Source: Rhodocaloribacter litoris (GTDB lineage Bacteria > Bacteroidota > Rhodothermia > Rhodothermales > ISCAR-4553). From it: DNA of 64,000 bases. The position numbers were made by a program, and so were the translations under genes. Below, one piece after another: positions 25,522 through 35,763 of this stretch; positions within the stretch are counted from its first letter, which is position 1, and each line of letters begins with the position of its first letter. The notes beneath the pieces were generated by a model. The model saw only the letters and a list, made by a program, of their open reading frames with translations, did no database searches and was not told where the DNA came from. The stretch lies in contig NZ_CP076718.1 in NCBI RefSeq assembly GCF_011682235.2, forward strand, positions 2,277,793-2,341,792, read 5' to 3'.

Positions 25522-26031
25522 TCAATGCCCGCGGGCATGGCCGCCGTGGTCGCGGCGCTGCGCGGCGAACCATCGGTGGAGGGCCTGCACGAGCGCCGTG
25601 TCCGACGACGCGTACCGGATCCGCCCGCCGCCAGGCTCTTCCGCATACTGCACCCGCAGGCGGGCTGCCCCCGAAGCCAGCTCTTTCAGCCCCTGCATCT
25701 CCTCCCCGTGGATCCGTGCCGGCGCGCTGAAATCACCACGGGCAAACCGCGCAGCCTGCTCCCGGAGATGACGCCGGATGAGAACCACCTGCGCCTGATC
25801 CTGCGGATCCCGGACGATGACGCGCTGCACACCGCCCTCCTCCGTGGGCTCAAACACGTGGATCGTGCGGTCCAGGTCAAACGGCATCACTACGGCACCC
25901 CGGGCAGCCACCTCGGCCTGGCGGTGCACCAGACTCGTATCGGCATCATGGTGCGCCCGGTGGTTGCGTCCATCCGGGTTACACCCGGACACCAGCAACG
26001 CGGCGAGTACGAGGCTATAATGCAGGCGCAT
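25522..26031 (-). CDS. Periplasmic lipoprotein of a family often mislabelled aspartate carbamoyltransferase
   Basis: 169 residues. The signal peptide ends in lipobox LLVSGC, then a His-rich spacer, then a compact domain: MPFDLDRTIHVFEP, GGVQRVIVRDPQDQAQV, IRRHLREQAARFARGDFS, MQGLKELASGAARL, ending ALHRWFAAQRRDHG. I know this pattern from small proteins that databases often name aspartate carbamoyltransferase, although nothing of that enzyme's fold or active site is present. The real function is unknown. It is single and faces the tRNA genes. Confidence 0.65.
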   Translation of the reverse strand: MRLHYSLVLAALLVSGCNPDGRNHRAHHDADTSLVHRQAEVAARGAVVMPFDLDRTIHVFEPTEEGGVQRVIVRDPQDQAQVVLIRRHLREQAARFARGDFSAPARIHGEEMQGLKELASGAARLRVQYAEEPGGGRIRYASSDTALVQALHRWFAAQRRDHGGHARGH

Positions 26032-26240
26032 AAGATTCTCCCATGATGCAGCGAACGAACTACGCCCTCAAACGCGCGATCCCATGACAAGATCGCGCGT
26101 TGGCCTCACCGCTCAGGGGTCAGGCGGCGCGTGGCGACGGGAACCTGTCCCGTGCGCCGGTCGGTGACGGCTGGCACGTAGGCCCCCGGCTCCAGACGAT
26201 CCGTCTTCCTGTCTTTACCCGCGGGGATCGCTCGCTTTCC

Positions 26241-27479
26241 TCACGGCACGCGCACGAACCGCCGCGCCCTCACCCCTTCCCGCGTTTCCAGCCGGTACAC
26301 ATACACCCCGCCCGGCAGGCTGGCGGCATGCCACCGGACCTCGTGCGTCCCGGCCGGGTAGACGCCCTCGGCCACCACCGCAACGCGCCGGCCCAGCACG
26401 TCGAAAACCGCCAGGCGCACCGGGGCGGTCTCGGGCAGGGCGAACCGAAACGTCGTCGCCGCGGAGAACGGGTTGGGATAGGCCGGCGCCAGCATGTAGC
26501 GATCCGGCAGGCCGGCCGCCTCCGTCGAAACCGCAGCGTCGTGCAGGTCGAGCCGCGGATCGACGCGCAGCGTGCGCGGCGGGGTGCAGGTATCGCTCAC
26601 CTCCAGGAAGAAGAAGGAGCCGCCCTGCTCCGGCGCGCCGATCACCAGCCGCACCGACGTGGCCTCTTCCCCCGGAGCGCCGGTAAAGTCGAACCGCTCG
26701 AAGCCGCTGTTTTCCGAACCGGTGATCCCCCCCGAGCCGGCATAGTCGACCAGGGGATTGCCGGCCCCGTCCCGCACCTCCAGGAGGGCGATGTTCGAGG
26801 AAGTCGACAGATCCAGCGCGAAGGCAGCGAAGCCGGTGCCGGCCGTCATGGGCACCTCGGCACGGCCGCCGGAGAGCGGGTCGATGGTGCCGTCCCAGAA
26901 GGGCGCCGTGCCCGGATCCCGGCAGGGATCGACGAACGTCTGGCCCGTGTTGCAGGCCCCGAACGTGTTCGGCGCGGCCGCCTGCCAGGTGAAGTCCTCG
27001 TACACGGAACCCGACCCCGCCAGCTGCAGCGAATGCCCCACCGGCGTGCTGCCGCTCTCGGCCACGCCGATGTCCGTGCTCGTCATGCCGGCGGCCGGCC
27101 CGTCCACCGCTGTGAACGTGCCCTCATAGCTGAGAAACTGCACCACGACCCCGGCATCGTCGACGAGTGCCAGGCCATCGGGCGCACCGTTCTGAATGCC
27201 GTTGGTCGGATAGGAGAGCACCACCACACCGAAGCCGTCGCACACGTCCGGGATCGGGCCCGTGAGATTCGTCGTGGCGTACGCTTCACCATTGGCTCCA
27301 TTGTACAGCACCAGGCTCCAGCCCGTCAGGTCGGTGCCGGCCGGTCCGGCGATCTCGACGGCCTCGCCGGTATCGGTGCCGTCGTTGTCATAGTGGAGTT
27401 CGTTGATGAAAACCGGGGTTTGCGCATGGACGGGCAACCATAGCAACCATACCAGAGCAGCAAGCAGTATCCTGAACAT
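26241..27479 (-). CDS. Secreted lamin-tail-like protein with T9SS-type C-terminal domain
   Basis: 412 residues from the ATG that has GGAGG just upstream; another ATG four codons earlier overlaps that Shine-Dalgarno and is less likely. Signal peptide (MFRILLAALVWLLWLPVHAQ), then a lamin-tail-domain-like start (FINELHYDNDGTDTGEAVEI), a central beta-rich region with a few Cys, and a C-terminal module AYPNPFSAATTFRF...YVYRLETREG. That last module is the Por-type sorting domain (TIGR04183-like) used by type IX secretion in Bacteroidota. Extracellular or surface-attached; no enzymatic motif seen. Confidence 0.8.
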   Translation of the reverse strand: MFRILLAALVWLLWLPVHAQTPVFINELHYDNDGTDTGEAVEIAGPAGTDLTGWSLVLYNGANGEAYATTNLTGPIPDVCDGFGVVVLSYPTNGIQNGAPDGLALVDDAGVVVQFLSYEGTFTAVDGPAAGMTSTDIGVAESGSTPVGHSLQLAGSGSVYEDFTWQAAAPNTFGACNTGQTFVDPCRDPGTAPFWDGTIDPLSGGRAEVPMTAGTGFAAFALDLSTSSNIALLEVRDGAGNPLVDYAGSGGITGSENSGFERFDFTGAPGEEATSVRLVIGAPEQGGSFFFLEVSDTCTPPRTLRVDPRLDLHDAAVSTEAAGLPDRYMLAPAYPNPFSAATTFRFALPETAPVRLAVFDVLGRRVAVVAEGVYPAGTHEVRWHAASLPGGVYVYRLETREGVRARRFVRVP

Positions 27480-27812
27480 CACAACCTCCATGTTTGAGCG
27501 AGAGAGGAGAAACGATCATCGCCCACCGGTGCCCAAACATCACCCGAAACGCAGAAAGCCACAGGCTCCCTGAATCACATCACTTTAGCCGGCGGGCGAG
27601 GGGGTATTTCTGGCTGTTTTTCTTAATCTTTACACCCGAAACCAGAGACCCTCGGCTGCAATCCTTGCGACACGCTCTAACAGGATAAGACCCGGAAGAC
27701 AACTCCTCAAGGGAAAAGGTAAAAAAGTGCTTCGGATTACCCGCCCTCGACACCGGGACGGGCTTTTGAAGGCCGGGCCTAACTTTTTCCCGGCCCGGTA
27801 GTACACACCCCG
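27480..27812. other. Intergenic region without a recognisable gene
   Basis: About 330 bp between two divergent genes. It probably holds both promoters. A GGCCGGG...CCCGGCC inverted repeat lies near 27772-27799, just ahead of the phosphatase gene. Nothing else can be supported. Confidence 0.5.
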
Positions 27813-28995
27813 ATGAGAAGATCCGTACGGCGGCCGATGTCCATGGACGAAACCCACACCTCCGCTTCGAACACCACCCGTTCCGGGGACCGGGGTGGTT
27901 CCCGGAAGAAGGAACCCGGTATCGGGCAGACATTGCTCGACGACCTTCGCAGTGGCGACCTCCGGCGCTCCCTCCGAGAAGACCTCCGGGAAACCTACCG
28001 GTTCTACCTCGACGACGCCCGGCGAGACGAGCTCTCGGCCATGGGGCAGGCCAAACGCTGGCTCGTAGCCACGTGGTGGCTGCTCAAGAGCATGTTCTTC
28101 AAACTCACGCCGGCCCGGCGGCTTTTCCTCGTGCTCAGCCTCTATTTCGTCGTCAACGGCAGCCTGAGGGATCCGACGCAGATCGTCGTGGGCTTCGTCG
28201 TCCTCTTCTTCATCCTGCTGCTCGAACTGAAGGACAAGCTCCTGGCACAGGACGAACTGGCCGCCGGCCGCGCCGTGCAGCTCGCGCTGATGCCGGACCG
28301 CAACCCGCGCGTCTCCGGCTGGGAAACCTGGCTCTTCACCCGGCCGGCCAACGACGTCGGCGGTGACCTGGTGGACTACCTCGAACGCCCCGACGGGCTC
28401 CTCGGCCTGGCGCTGGGCGACATCGCCGGGAAAGGGCTGCCGGCGGCGCTGCTCATGGCCCGCCTGCAGGCCACCCTGCGCGCCCTGGCCCCGGAGGCTC
28501 CCTCGCTCGCCAACCTGGGCACCACCCTGAACGACATCTTCTACCGGGACGGCCTCCGCAGCCGTTTCGCCTCGCTGGTCTACCTGGAGGTGACCCCGGA
28601 GACGGGCGCGGTGCGGCTGCTCAACGCCGGGCACCTACCCCCTCTTATCGTCCGCGCCGACGGGACGGTGGAGGAGGCCCCGCGCGGCGGCCCGGCCCTG
28701 GGGCTGATGCCGGGCGTCCGCTTCACCGAACAGCACCTGGACATGGCCCCCGGCGACCTGCTCGTGGTCTATTCGGACGGCGTCACGGAGGCCCGCAACG
28801 CCTACGGCTGGTTTTTCGAGGAAGACCGCCTGCACGCGATCCTGCCGCAGCTCCCCGGCCGGACGGCCGAAGACGCGGGCCGGCGCATCCTCTCGGCCGT
28901 CGAGCACTTCATCGGCGACGCCCGCCCGCACGACGATCTCTCGCTCGTGGTGCTCCGGCGTTGCCCGGAGGGAGCCCCTTCCCCCGACGACCTCC

Positions 28996-31452
<2,457 letters not shown>

Positions 31453-31630
31453 GGCACCACGGGGTTGGAGGCAGGGCAACGGGCACACGGCAGCGGCAGG
31501 CCGTCGACGGGAAATATACTGAGCCGCCCCCGGGGTTGCGCAAGCGCTTCCGGGCATTCCCCTCCCGGAGCCCGACCCGGCCTGCGGGGCGCTGGGAAAA
31601 ATCCCCAGCTTCGACCGGGCAAAACGCCTA

Positions 31631-31660
31631 TTTACCTGTGTTACGTCGCTGCGATATATT
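31631..31660 (+). promoter_or_regulatory. Possible promoter for the structured RNA
   Basis: TTTACC and TATATT with an 18-bp spacer, about 90 bp ahead of the long hairpin. The -10 box is good, the -35 moderate (4 of 6). Confidence 0.4.
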
Positions 31661-31667
31661 GGGGGCG

Positions 31668-31961
31668 CCCTGCAGTTGTAGGGTAAGGGGGTTTCAAGAT
31701 GGGTGATCTCGGCGCTTAGGCGCCGCCGGCTCGCCCCCGGGCGGGCCGGCCCTGTCCGCACAGCAGGAGGTAGGTTATGTGGTCACCCGACCTGCAGGAC
31801 CTCCCCTGTGCGGACAGGGCCAAAAACTTGCTGCTCGGCGGACAAGGCCGTGTTCGAGGAAGTGAGGGCGTACGAGCCTTTCGTTGTCCGCGGGCAGTCA
31901 ACACACCTCGTTGTTGGGGTTGAGCACGGGGCGGCTTCCAGACCGGAAGTCGCCCCTTTTT
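31668..31961 (+). ncRNA. Candidate structured RNA of unknown family
   Basis: About 290 nt, framed by a possible promoter and a clear terminator. Main element: a perfect 16-bp stem, GGCCCTGTCCGCACAG (31748-31763) with its complement at 31806-31821, extended inside by GGAGGT/ACCTCC. Others: a CGGCGC/GCGCCG hairpin at about 31716-31731 and GCGGACAA/TTGTCCGC at about 31839-31888. A 48-codon ORF (31777-31923) starts six bases after AGGAGG, but that signal is buried in the stem and its codons look random. I could not match it to RNase P RNA, tmRNA, SRP RNA or a clear 6S fold. The 5' end is a guess. Confidence 0.5.
31928..31961 (+). terminator. Rho-independent terminator
   Basis: GGGGCGGCTTCC pairs with GGAAGTCGCCCC (one G-T pair) and is followed by five Ts. 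No protein gene of ordinary size ends here on the plus strand, so it marks the 3' end of the structured RNA. Confidence 0.8.
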
Positions 31962-32087
31962 CTTACCCCGGCCTCGCATCCCGTAACGACACGAAGGCAC
32001 GAAGCCTTCTCGTCGCTTCGTGCCTTCGAAAGGAAAAGCGGGGTGGGCGGGCACGCCGGGACCGGCCGCACCGGCTCAACGGAAAAC

Positions 32088-32363
32088 TCAGGAAAAGCCC
32101 GGAGGAGAGGGAGCATACCGGAGCGCAGGGCGATCCGGGCCGGGAGCGGGCGGGCGCGGTGCCATGTACATCCACGCGTAACCGGCCGGGTCCGGCCCCT
32201 CTTCCCTGGCCGCTGCCAGGGCCTCGCACGCCATGTGCAGCCAGTCACGGGCCTCGTCGTCGTGCAGCAGCAGATGGATCACCTCCCGGCGCTCTTCCTC
32301 GGAGAGCGTGCCGGAGATGAAGGCGGCCATCGTGTGATCGTCGAGCATGGTGGGCGTTGTCAT
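32088..32363 (-). CDS. Small anti-sigma-factor-like protein
   Basis: 91 residues from an ATG with GAGGT eight bases upstream; a longer start is possible. The first half (LDDHTMAAFISGTLSEEERREVIHL in part: FISGTLSEEERREVI) resembles the short helical N-terminal domain of anti-sigma factors and FecR-type regulators that lack zinc ligands. The second half is Pro-rich and probably disordered. No membrane segment and no sigma-factor gene next to it, so the role is uncertain. Confidence 0.5.
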   Translation of the reverse strand: MTTPTMLDDHTMAAFISGTLSEEERREVIHLLLHDDEARDWLHMACEALAAAREEGPDPAGYAWMYMAPRPPAPGPDRPALRYAPSPPGFS

Positions 32364-32640
32364 AAGCACGACCTCAACTACTTCGTGAACGCAAGGCGGC
32401 GGGTCCGATCCGGACACCGGGCCTCCCCGGTATCGACCAACCCGCCCGCTTTCTTAAGCCGTGCCCGGCTCACGAAGATGATGCCACAGACGCCTTCGCC
32501 GAAAATTCGGCCGTTTTGACGGATCGTGCCCACCGCCGGGGACATTTTCGCCCGGCACGCGGCAAAGGCTGCCGCCCCGACGCGAAGCGGCGGCCCCCTT
32601 CGCGGAAGCCGCCGCCTGGTTACCCGAAGCGCCGGGGCGA

Positions 32641-34353
32641 TCACTCGGCGGTGAGCGCCGCAATCCCCTGCTCGAAGACGATGTCGACCGGGATGCCGGC
32701 ACCGGCCAGACGGTCGAGGTCGGCCTGCAGCTCCGGCCCGACCTGCGCGTACTTCGCGACGAACGCGGCCACGCCCGCATAGTCGCCGTCCCCCTGGAAG
32801 CGAAGGATCTTCTCCGAGAGGGCGTTCATGGCCTCGGTCATCTTGTCGAAGTGGACGCGGTAGGTGCCCGTGGCGGCGTCCCGTTCGAAGGCCCCCATCT
32901 CTTTGAAGAAGTTGAACCGGATCATGTTGGCGCGGCCGTGGGCGCTGGCGGCGCCGAAGCGCACCGAGCGGAAGATGCCGGCCAGGAACGTGACGTAATG
33001 GTCCATCAGGTCGGCGTCGAGCTCGCCGGCCTCTTTCAGCTTCGTGACCATGTAGAGCCCCAGGATGTCGGCTTTGCCCTCTTCGAGGGCCGAGGCGTGC
33101 TCGCGCAGGGCCTCCCGCACGGTACCCCGGCCGTCGAGGGTGTTCTTGATGCCCAGCCCGTGCGCTACCTCGTGGAACATGGTGTTGCCGAAGAAGGCGT
33201 CGAAGGTGACGTGGTCACGCTGGTCCTCGGCGATGAGGACGCCGGCGATGGGGAGGAGGATCTTGTCGAACTTGGCCCGCATGCTGTTTTTGAGCTGGAG
33301 CCGCCGCGTGCCCTTCTGGAGCTGTACCTCTTCGTCGTTGGGCAGGTTGATGGCGATGGTTTTGGAGCCTGCGTTGGCGTCGCCCGCGTAGTAGAGGGCG
33401 TCGTAGGCGTTCAGGTCGGAGTCGGTGCCGGGCGTCTCCTGCTTGTACTCGGGGGGCACGGGCAGCCCCTCCTGGAGCATCGGCAGGAGCTCGGCGTAGC
33501 GGGCCAGCCGCTCGCTCCATTCGCGATCCTTGACCAGGATGAAGGTCTCGGCAGCGGCCTTGTACCCGAAGAGCTGGTCCTCGTACGTCTCGATGGGGCC
33601 GATGACGACCTCGAGCGTGTTGTCCTTCATGTCCATCCAGGCCAGGTCGCTCGGCTGGTATTCGCTCGTCAGGAGGGCCTCGGCGCGGAGCTCGAGGTAC
33701 CGCTTGAGGCCGGGCTCCTCGGCCAGCGCCGCGGCGGCCCGCAGCTTCTCAGCGGCCCGCTGCATGGGTGCGGCATAGGCCTCGTGGTAGGGCACGGCCC
33801 GCAGCCCGCCGTCCTCCCCGCGCACGACGACGGTGTACAGGCTCCGGAGAGTCGGGTCTTCGGCCGCCGCCGCCTCGAACTCCTCCTTCGTCATGTCGGC
33901 CGGGTAGAAGTTGGCGCCGGCGGGCTTGGGCCCCACGCCTTCGACGAACGGCGCGTTGTTGGCGAGCCGGTCCCACGGCCCGTAGTTGATCTCGGCGAAG
34001 CGTTTGAGCGCCGGGTCGTCGATGCGGGCCAGGAGTTCGTCTTTGTCGCCGTAGGCCTGCTGCCAGAAGATGGCGTCCATCTCGTGCGCGGCCTCGATGA
34101 GCAGCGGGATCATGCGGCACTCGGCTTCGGAGAGCACGCTCAGGTCGGTCGTCAGGCGGAAGGTGGTGTACTTGTCGAGCAGCGCCCGGGCCTCGGGGCT
34201 GCCCTGGTCGACGTCATACATGCCGGTGGGCTCAGGGATGTTTTGCGTGGCGAGGAAGTCGCGGCAGTCGAAGCCGTCCTCCGGGGCGGGGCGGTCGCAG
34301 GCCGCCAGCAGGAGCAGCAGGGCGGCACTGCAGACGACGGACAATCGGCGCAT
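32641..34353 (-). CDS. DPP III-like M49-family zinc peptidase, lipoprotein
   Basis: 570 residues. The signal peptide ends in a lipobox (LLLLAAC), so the mature protein is lipid-anchored outside the inner membrane. The zinc site is HEVAHGLG (around 390) with the second motif EEGKADILGLY about 50 residues later, the pattern of the bacterial M49/DPP III-related hydrolases; classical DPP III has HELLGH and EECRAE. It probably removes dipeptides from short peptides, possibly downstream of the S9 peptidase in the same neighbourhood. Confidence 0.82.
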   Translation of the reverse strand: MRRLSVVCSAALLLLLAACDRPAPEDGFDCRDFLATQNIPEPTGMYDVDQGSPEARALLDKYTTFRLTTDLSVLSEAECRMIPLLIEAAHEMDAIFWQQAYGDKDELLARIDDPALKRFAEINYGPWDRLANNAPFVEGVGPKPAGANFYPADMTKEEFEAAAAEDPTLRSLYTVVVRGEDGGLRAVPYHEAYAAPMQRAAEKLRAAAALAEEPGLKRYLELRAEALLTSEYQPSDLAWMDMKDNTLEVVIGPIETYEDQLFGYKAAAETFILVKDREWSERLARYAELLPMLQEGLPVPPEYKQETPGTDSDLNAYDALYYAGDANAGSKTIAINLPNDEEVQLQKGTRRLQLKNSMRAKFDKILLPIAGVLIAEDQRDHVTFDAFFGNTMFHEVAHGLGIKNTLDGRGTVREALREHASALEEGKADILGLYMVTKLKEAGELDADLMDHYVTFLAGIFRSVRFGAASAHGRANMIRFNFFKEMGAFERDAATGTYRVHFDKMTEAMNALSEKILRFQGDGDYAGVAAFVAKYAQVGPELQADLDRLAGAGIPVDIVFEQGIAALTAE

Positions 34354-34501
34354 GGGGATCGCAGGAAAGGTGGGACGAACGCAGACGGGCTCCATACCCT
34401 TTGCCGGTTGGAGCCCCCGGTCAAGATACGAGATCCCGGGGAATGAAAGGCGGTGGATGCGCGTGGAAAGAGGGCGGCATCCCGGCGGGCGTGCCTGGAA
34501 G

Positions 34502-35524
34502 TCAGGGGACGTATGCGGCGATCGCCGCCGGAACGGGGGCCGGCAGGGGAAACACGCCGTCGCGGCGGGCGAGCCAGACGTGCCCGCCATCACGCAATAG
34601 CCGGGTGACCGGATGGGGCAAGGGCGGCAGGCCGGCGTGCTCGGGCGGCAGCCGCCGGGCCACCTCGGCCTCGGCGACCTGCAACTCGCGCAGGTTGTTG
34701 CCGTGTGCCCCGGCATGAGGCATCTCGCGCAGGTGAACGAGGCCGTCGTCGGTGGCCAGGATGAACCCCCCTCCGGGCAGGGCCTCAACGTCGTGGATGC
34801 GGTTGCCGCGTCGTCCCAGGTAGGTAAACTCGGCGGGATGATCTTCGTCTCCGGCCGGGAAGAAGGCGACGGCCTCGCTCATGACGACCCACAGGCCCGA
34901 CGGCGTCGCCACGAGCCGTTCGACGATGTTGTCCGGCAGGCCGTGGTTGGCGGTGCCCTCCTCGGAGTAGACGAGCCAGCCGCGCCCCATGCGCCGGAAC
35001 AGGCCGATGCCGGTGCCCACCCAGGCCGCACCGTCCGGCATGACGGCCAGCGCGTGGACCGGAGCCGCGGCCAGCGCCGGGCGCCAGGTCGTGTCCCGGC
35101 GCGTGAAGACGCCGAAGCGCTCCGTGCCCACCCAGAGCGCGTCTCCCGGGGACACGGCCAGCGCGGTGACGGCTGGCTGCGGATCGAGCGCGGGCAGGTG
35201 GAGCGTGTCGAGGGGAGCTTCTGGCGTGGTGAGCCGGTACAGGCCCCGGGCGGTGCCCAGCCACAGCGCACCGCCCGCATCGACGGCGGCGGCGCGCACG
35301 GGAGCCGGCAGCCGGCGCACCACCGGGGGCCGGCCGTCCCGCAGCCAGCGCACCTCGGCGCCGCCGCCCAGCACGAGGCCGTCCCGCCAGGCCACCAGCA
35401 CCGCCGGGTCTTTCGGCAACGGGACGTCCAGGTGCCAGGCGGTGGGCACCGTCGTGCCGCATCCCGGCGCCGCCACCCCCAGTATCATCAAGACCAGCGC
35501 GTATACGATCGGTCGTACGGCCAT
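34502..35524 (-). CDS. Lipoprotein with beta-propeller repeats
   Basis: 340 residues; signal peptide with lipobox-like GVAAPGC. Repeated blades of the two-component-regulator-propeller kind can be seen: ALWLGTARGLYRL, ALWVGTERFGVF, AAWVGTGIGLFRR, GLWVVMSEAVAFF, HVWLARRDGVFPL. There is no kinase or output domain, so it is a stand-alone propeller, perhaps a binding scaffold at the envelope. It is divergent from the alkaline phosphatase gene and shares the region with the TAACGA repeats. Confidence 0.75.
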   Translation of the reverse strand: MAVRPIVYALVLMILGVAAPGCGTTVPTAWHLDVPLPKDPAVLVAWRDGLVLGGGAEVRWLRDGRPPVVRRLPAPVRAAAVDAGGALWLGTARGLYRLTTPEAPLDTLHLPALDPQPAVTALAVSPGDALWVGTERFGVFTRRDTTWRPALAAAPVHALAVMPDGAAWVGTGIGLFRRMGRGWLVYSEEGTANHGLPDNIVERLVATPSGLWVVMSEAVAFFPAGDEDHPAEFTYLGRRGNRIHDVEALPGGGFILATDDGLVHLREMPHAGAHGNNLRELQVAEAEVARRLPPEHAGLPPLPHPVTRLLRDGGHVWLARRDGVFPLPAPVPAAIAAYVP

Positions 35525-35612
35525 GGCCTCACCTGCGTAAAAGTCCTGGTTGAGACTGAAAGCCTGAACGTTAGCATCCTGAGATCGGCGATGACAAGCC
35601 CGTCGATCAACA

Positions 35613-35674
35613 TTAACGATCTGGTTACGGCAGGCTAACGATCATCTAACGAAGGGCTGATCCGACGGTAACGA
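35613..35674. promoter_or_regulatory. 11-bp-phased TAACGA tandem repeat (Pho-box-like)
   Basis: TTAACGA at 35613, GTTACGG at 35624, CTAACGA at 35635, CTAACGA at 35646, a weak unit at 35657 and GTAACGA at 35668: six units spaced exactly 11 bp apart. Direct repeats of 7 bp with 4-bp spacers are the geometry of PhoB-type (OmpR-family) binding sites. The array ends 90 bp ahead of the alkaline phosphatase start codon. Confidence 0.6.
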
Positions 35675-35763
35675 AGAAGTCGCACGGAACAGGTAGGTTG
35701 CGGGTGCATCCGGCTCGGCCGGAAGACCCTTCTGTACCCTGAACCAACCGCTCCCTATCAGCC

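Noticed and set aside
31777-31923. 48-codon ORF with AGGAGG six bases upstream
   Set aside because: The Shine-Dalgarno is paired in a strong stem, the codons lack the GC3 bias of neighbours, and the product resembles nothing; kept only as a remark under the RNA candidate.
31668-31961. RNase P RNA, tmRNA or SRP RNA
   Set aside because: None of the conserved cores (GAGGAAAGUCC, the tRNA-like end with encoded CCA, or the GGAA SRP apical loop) could be found.
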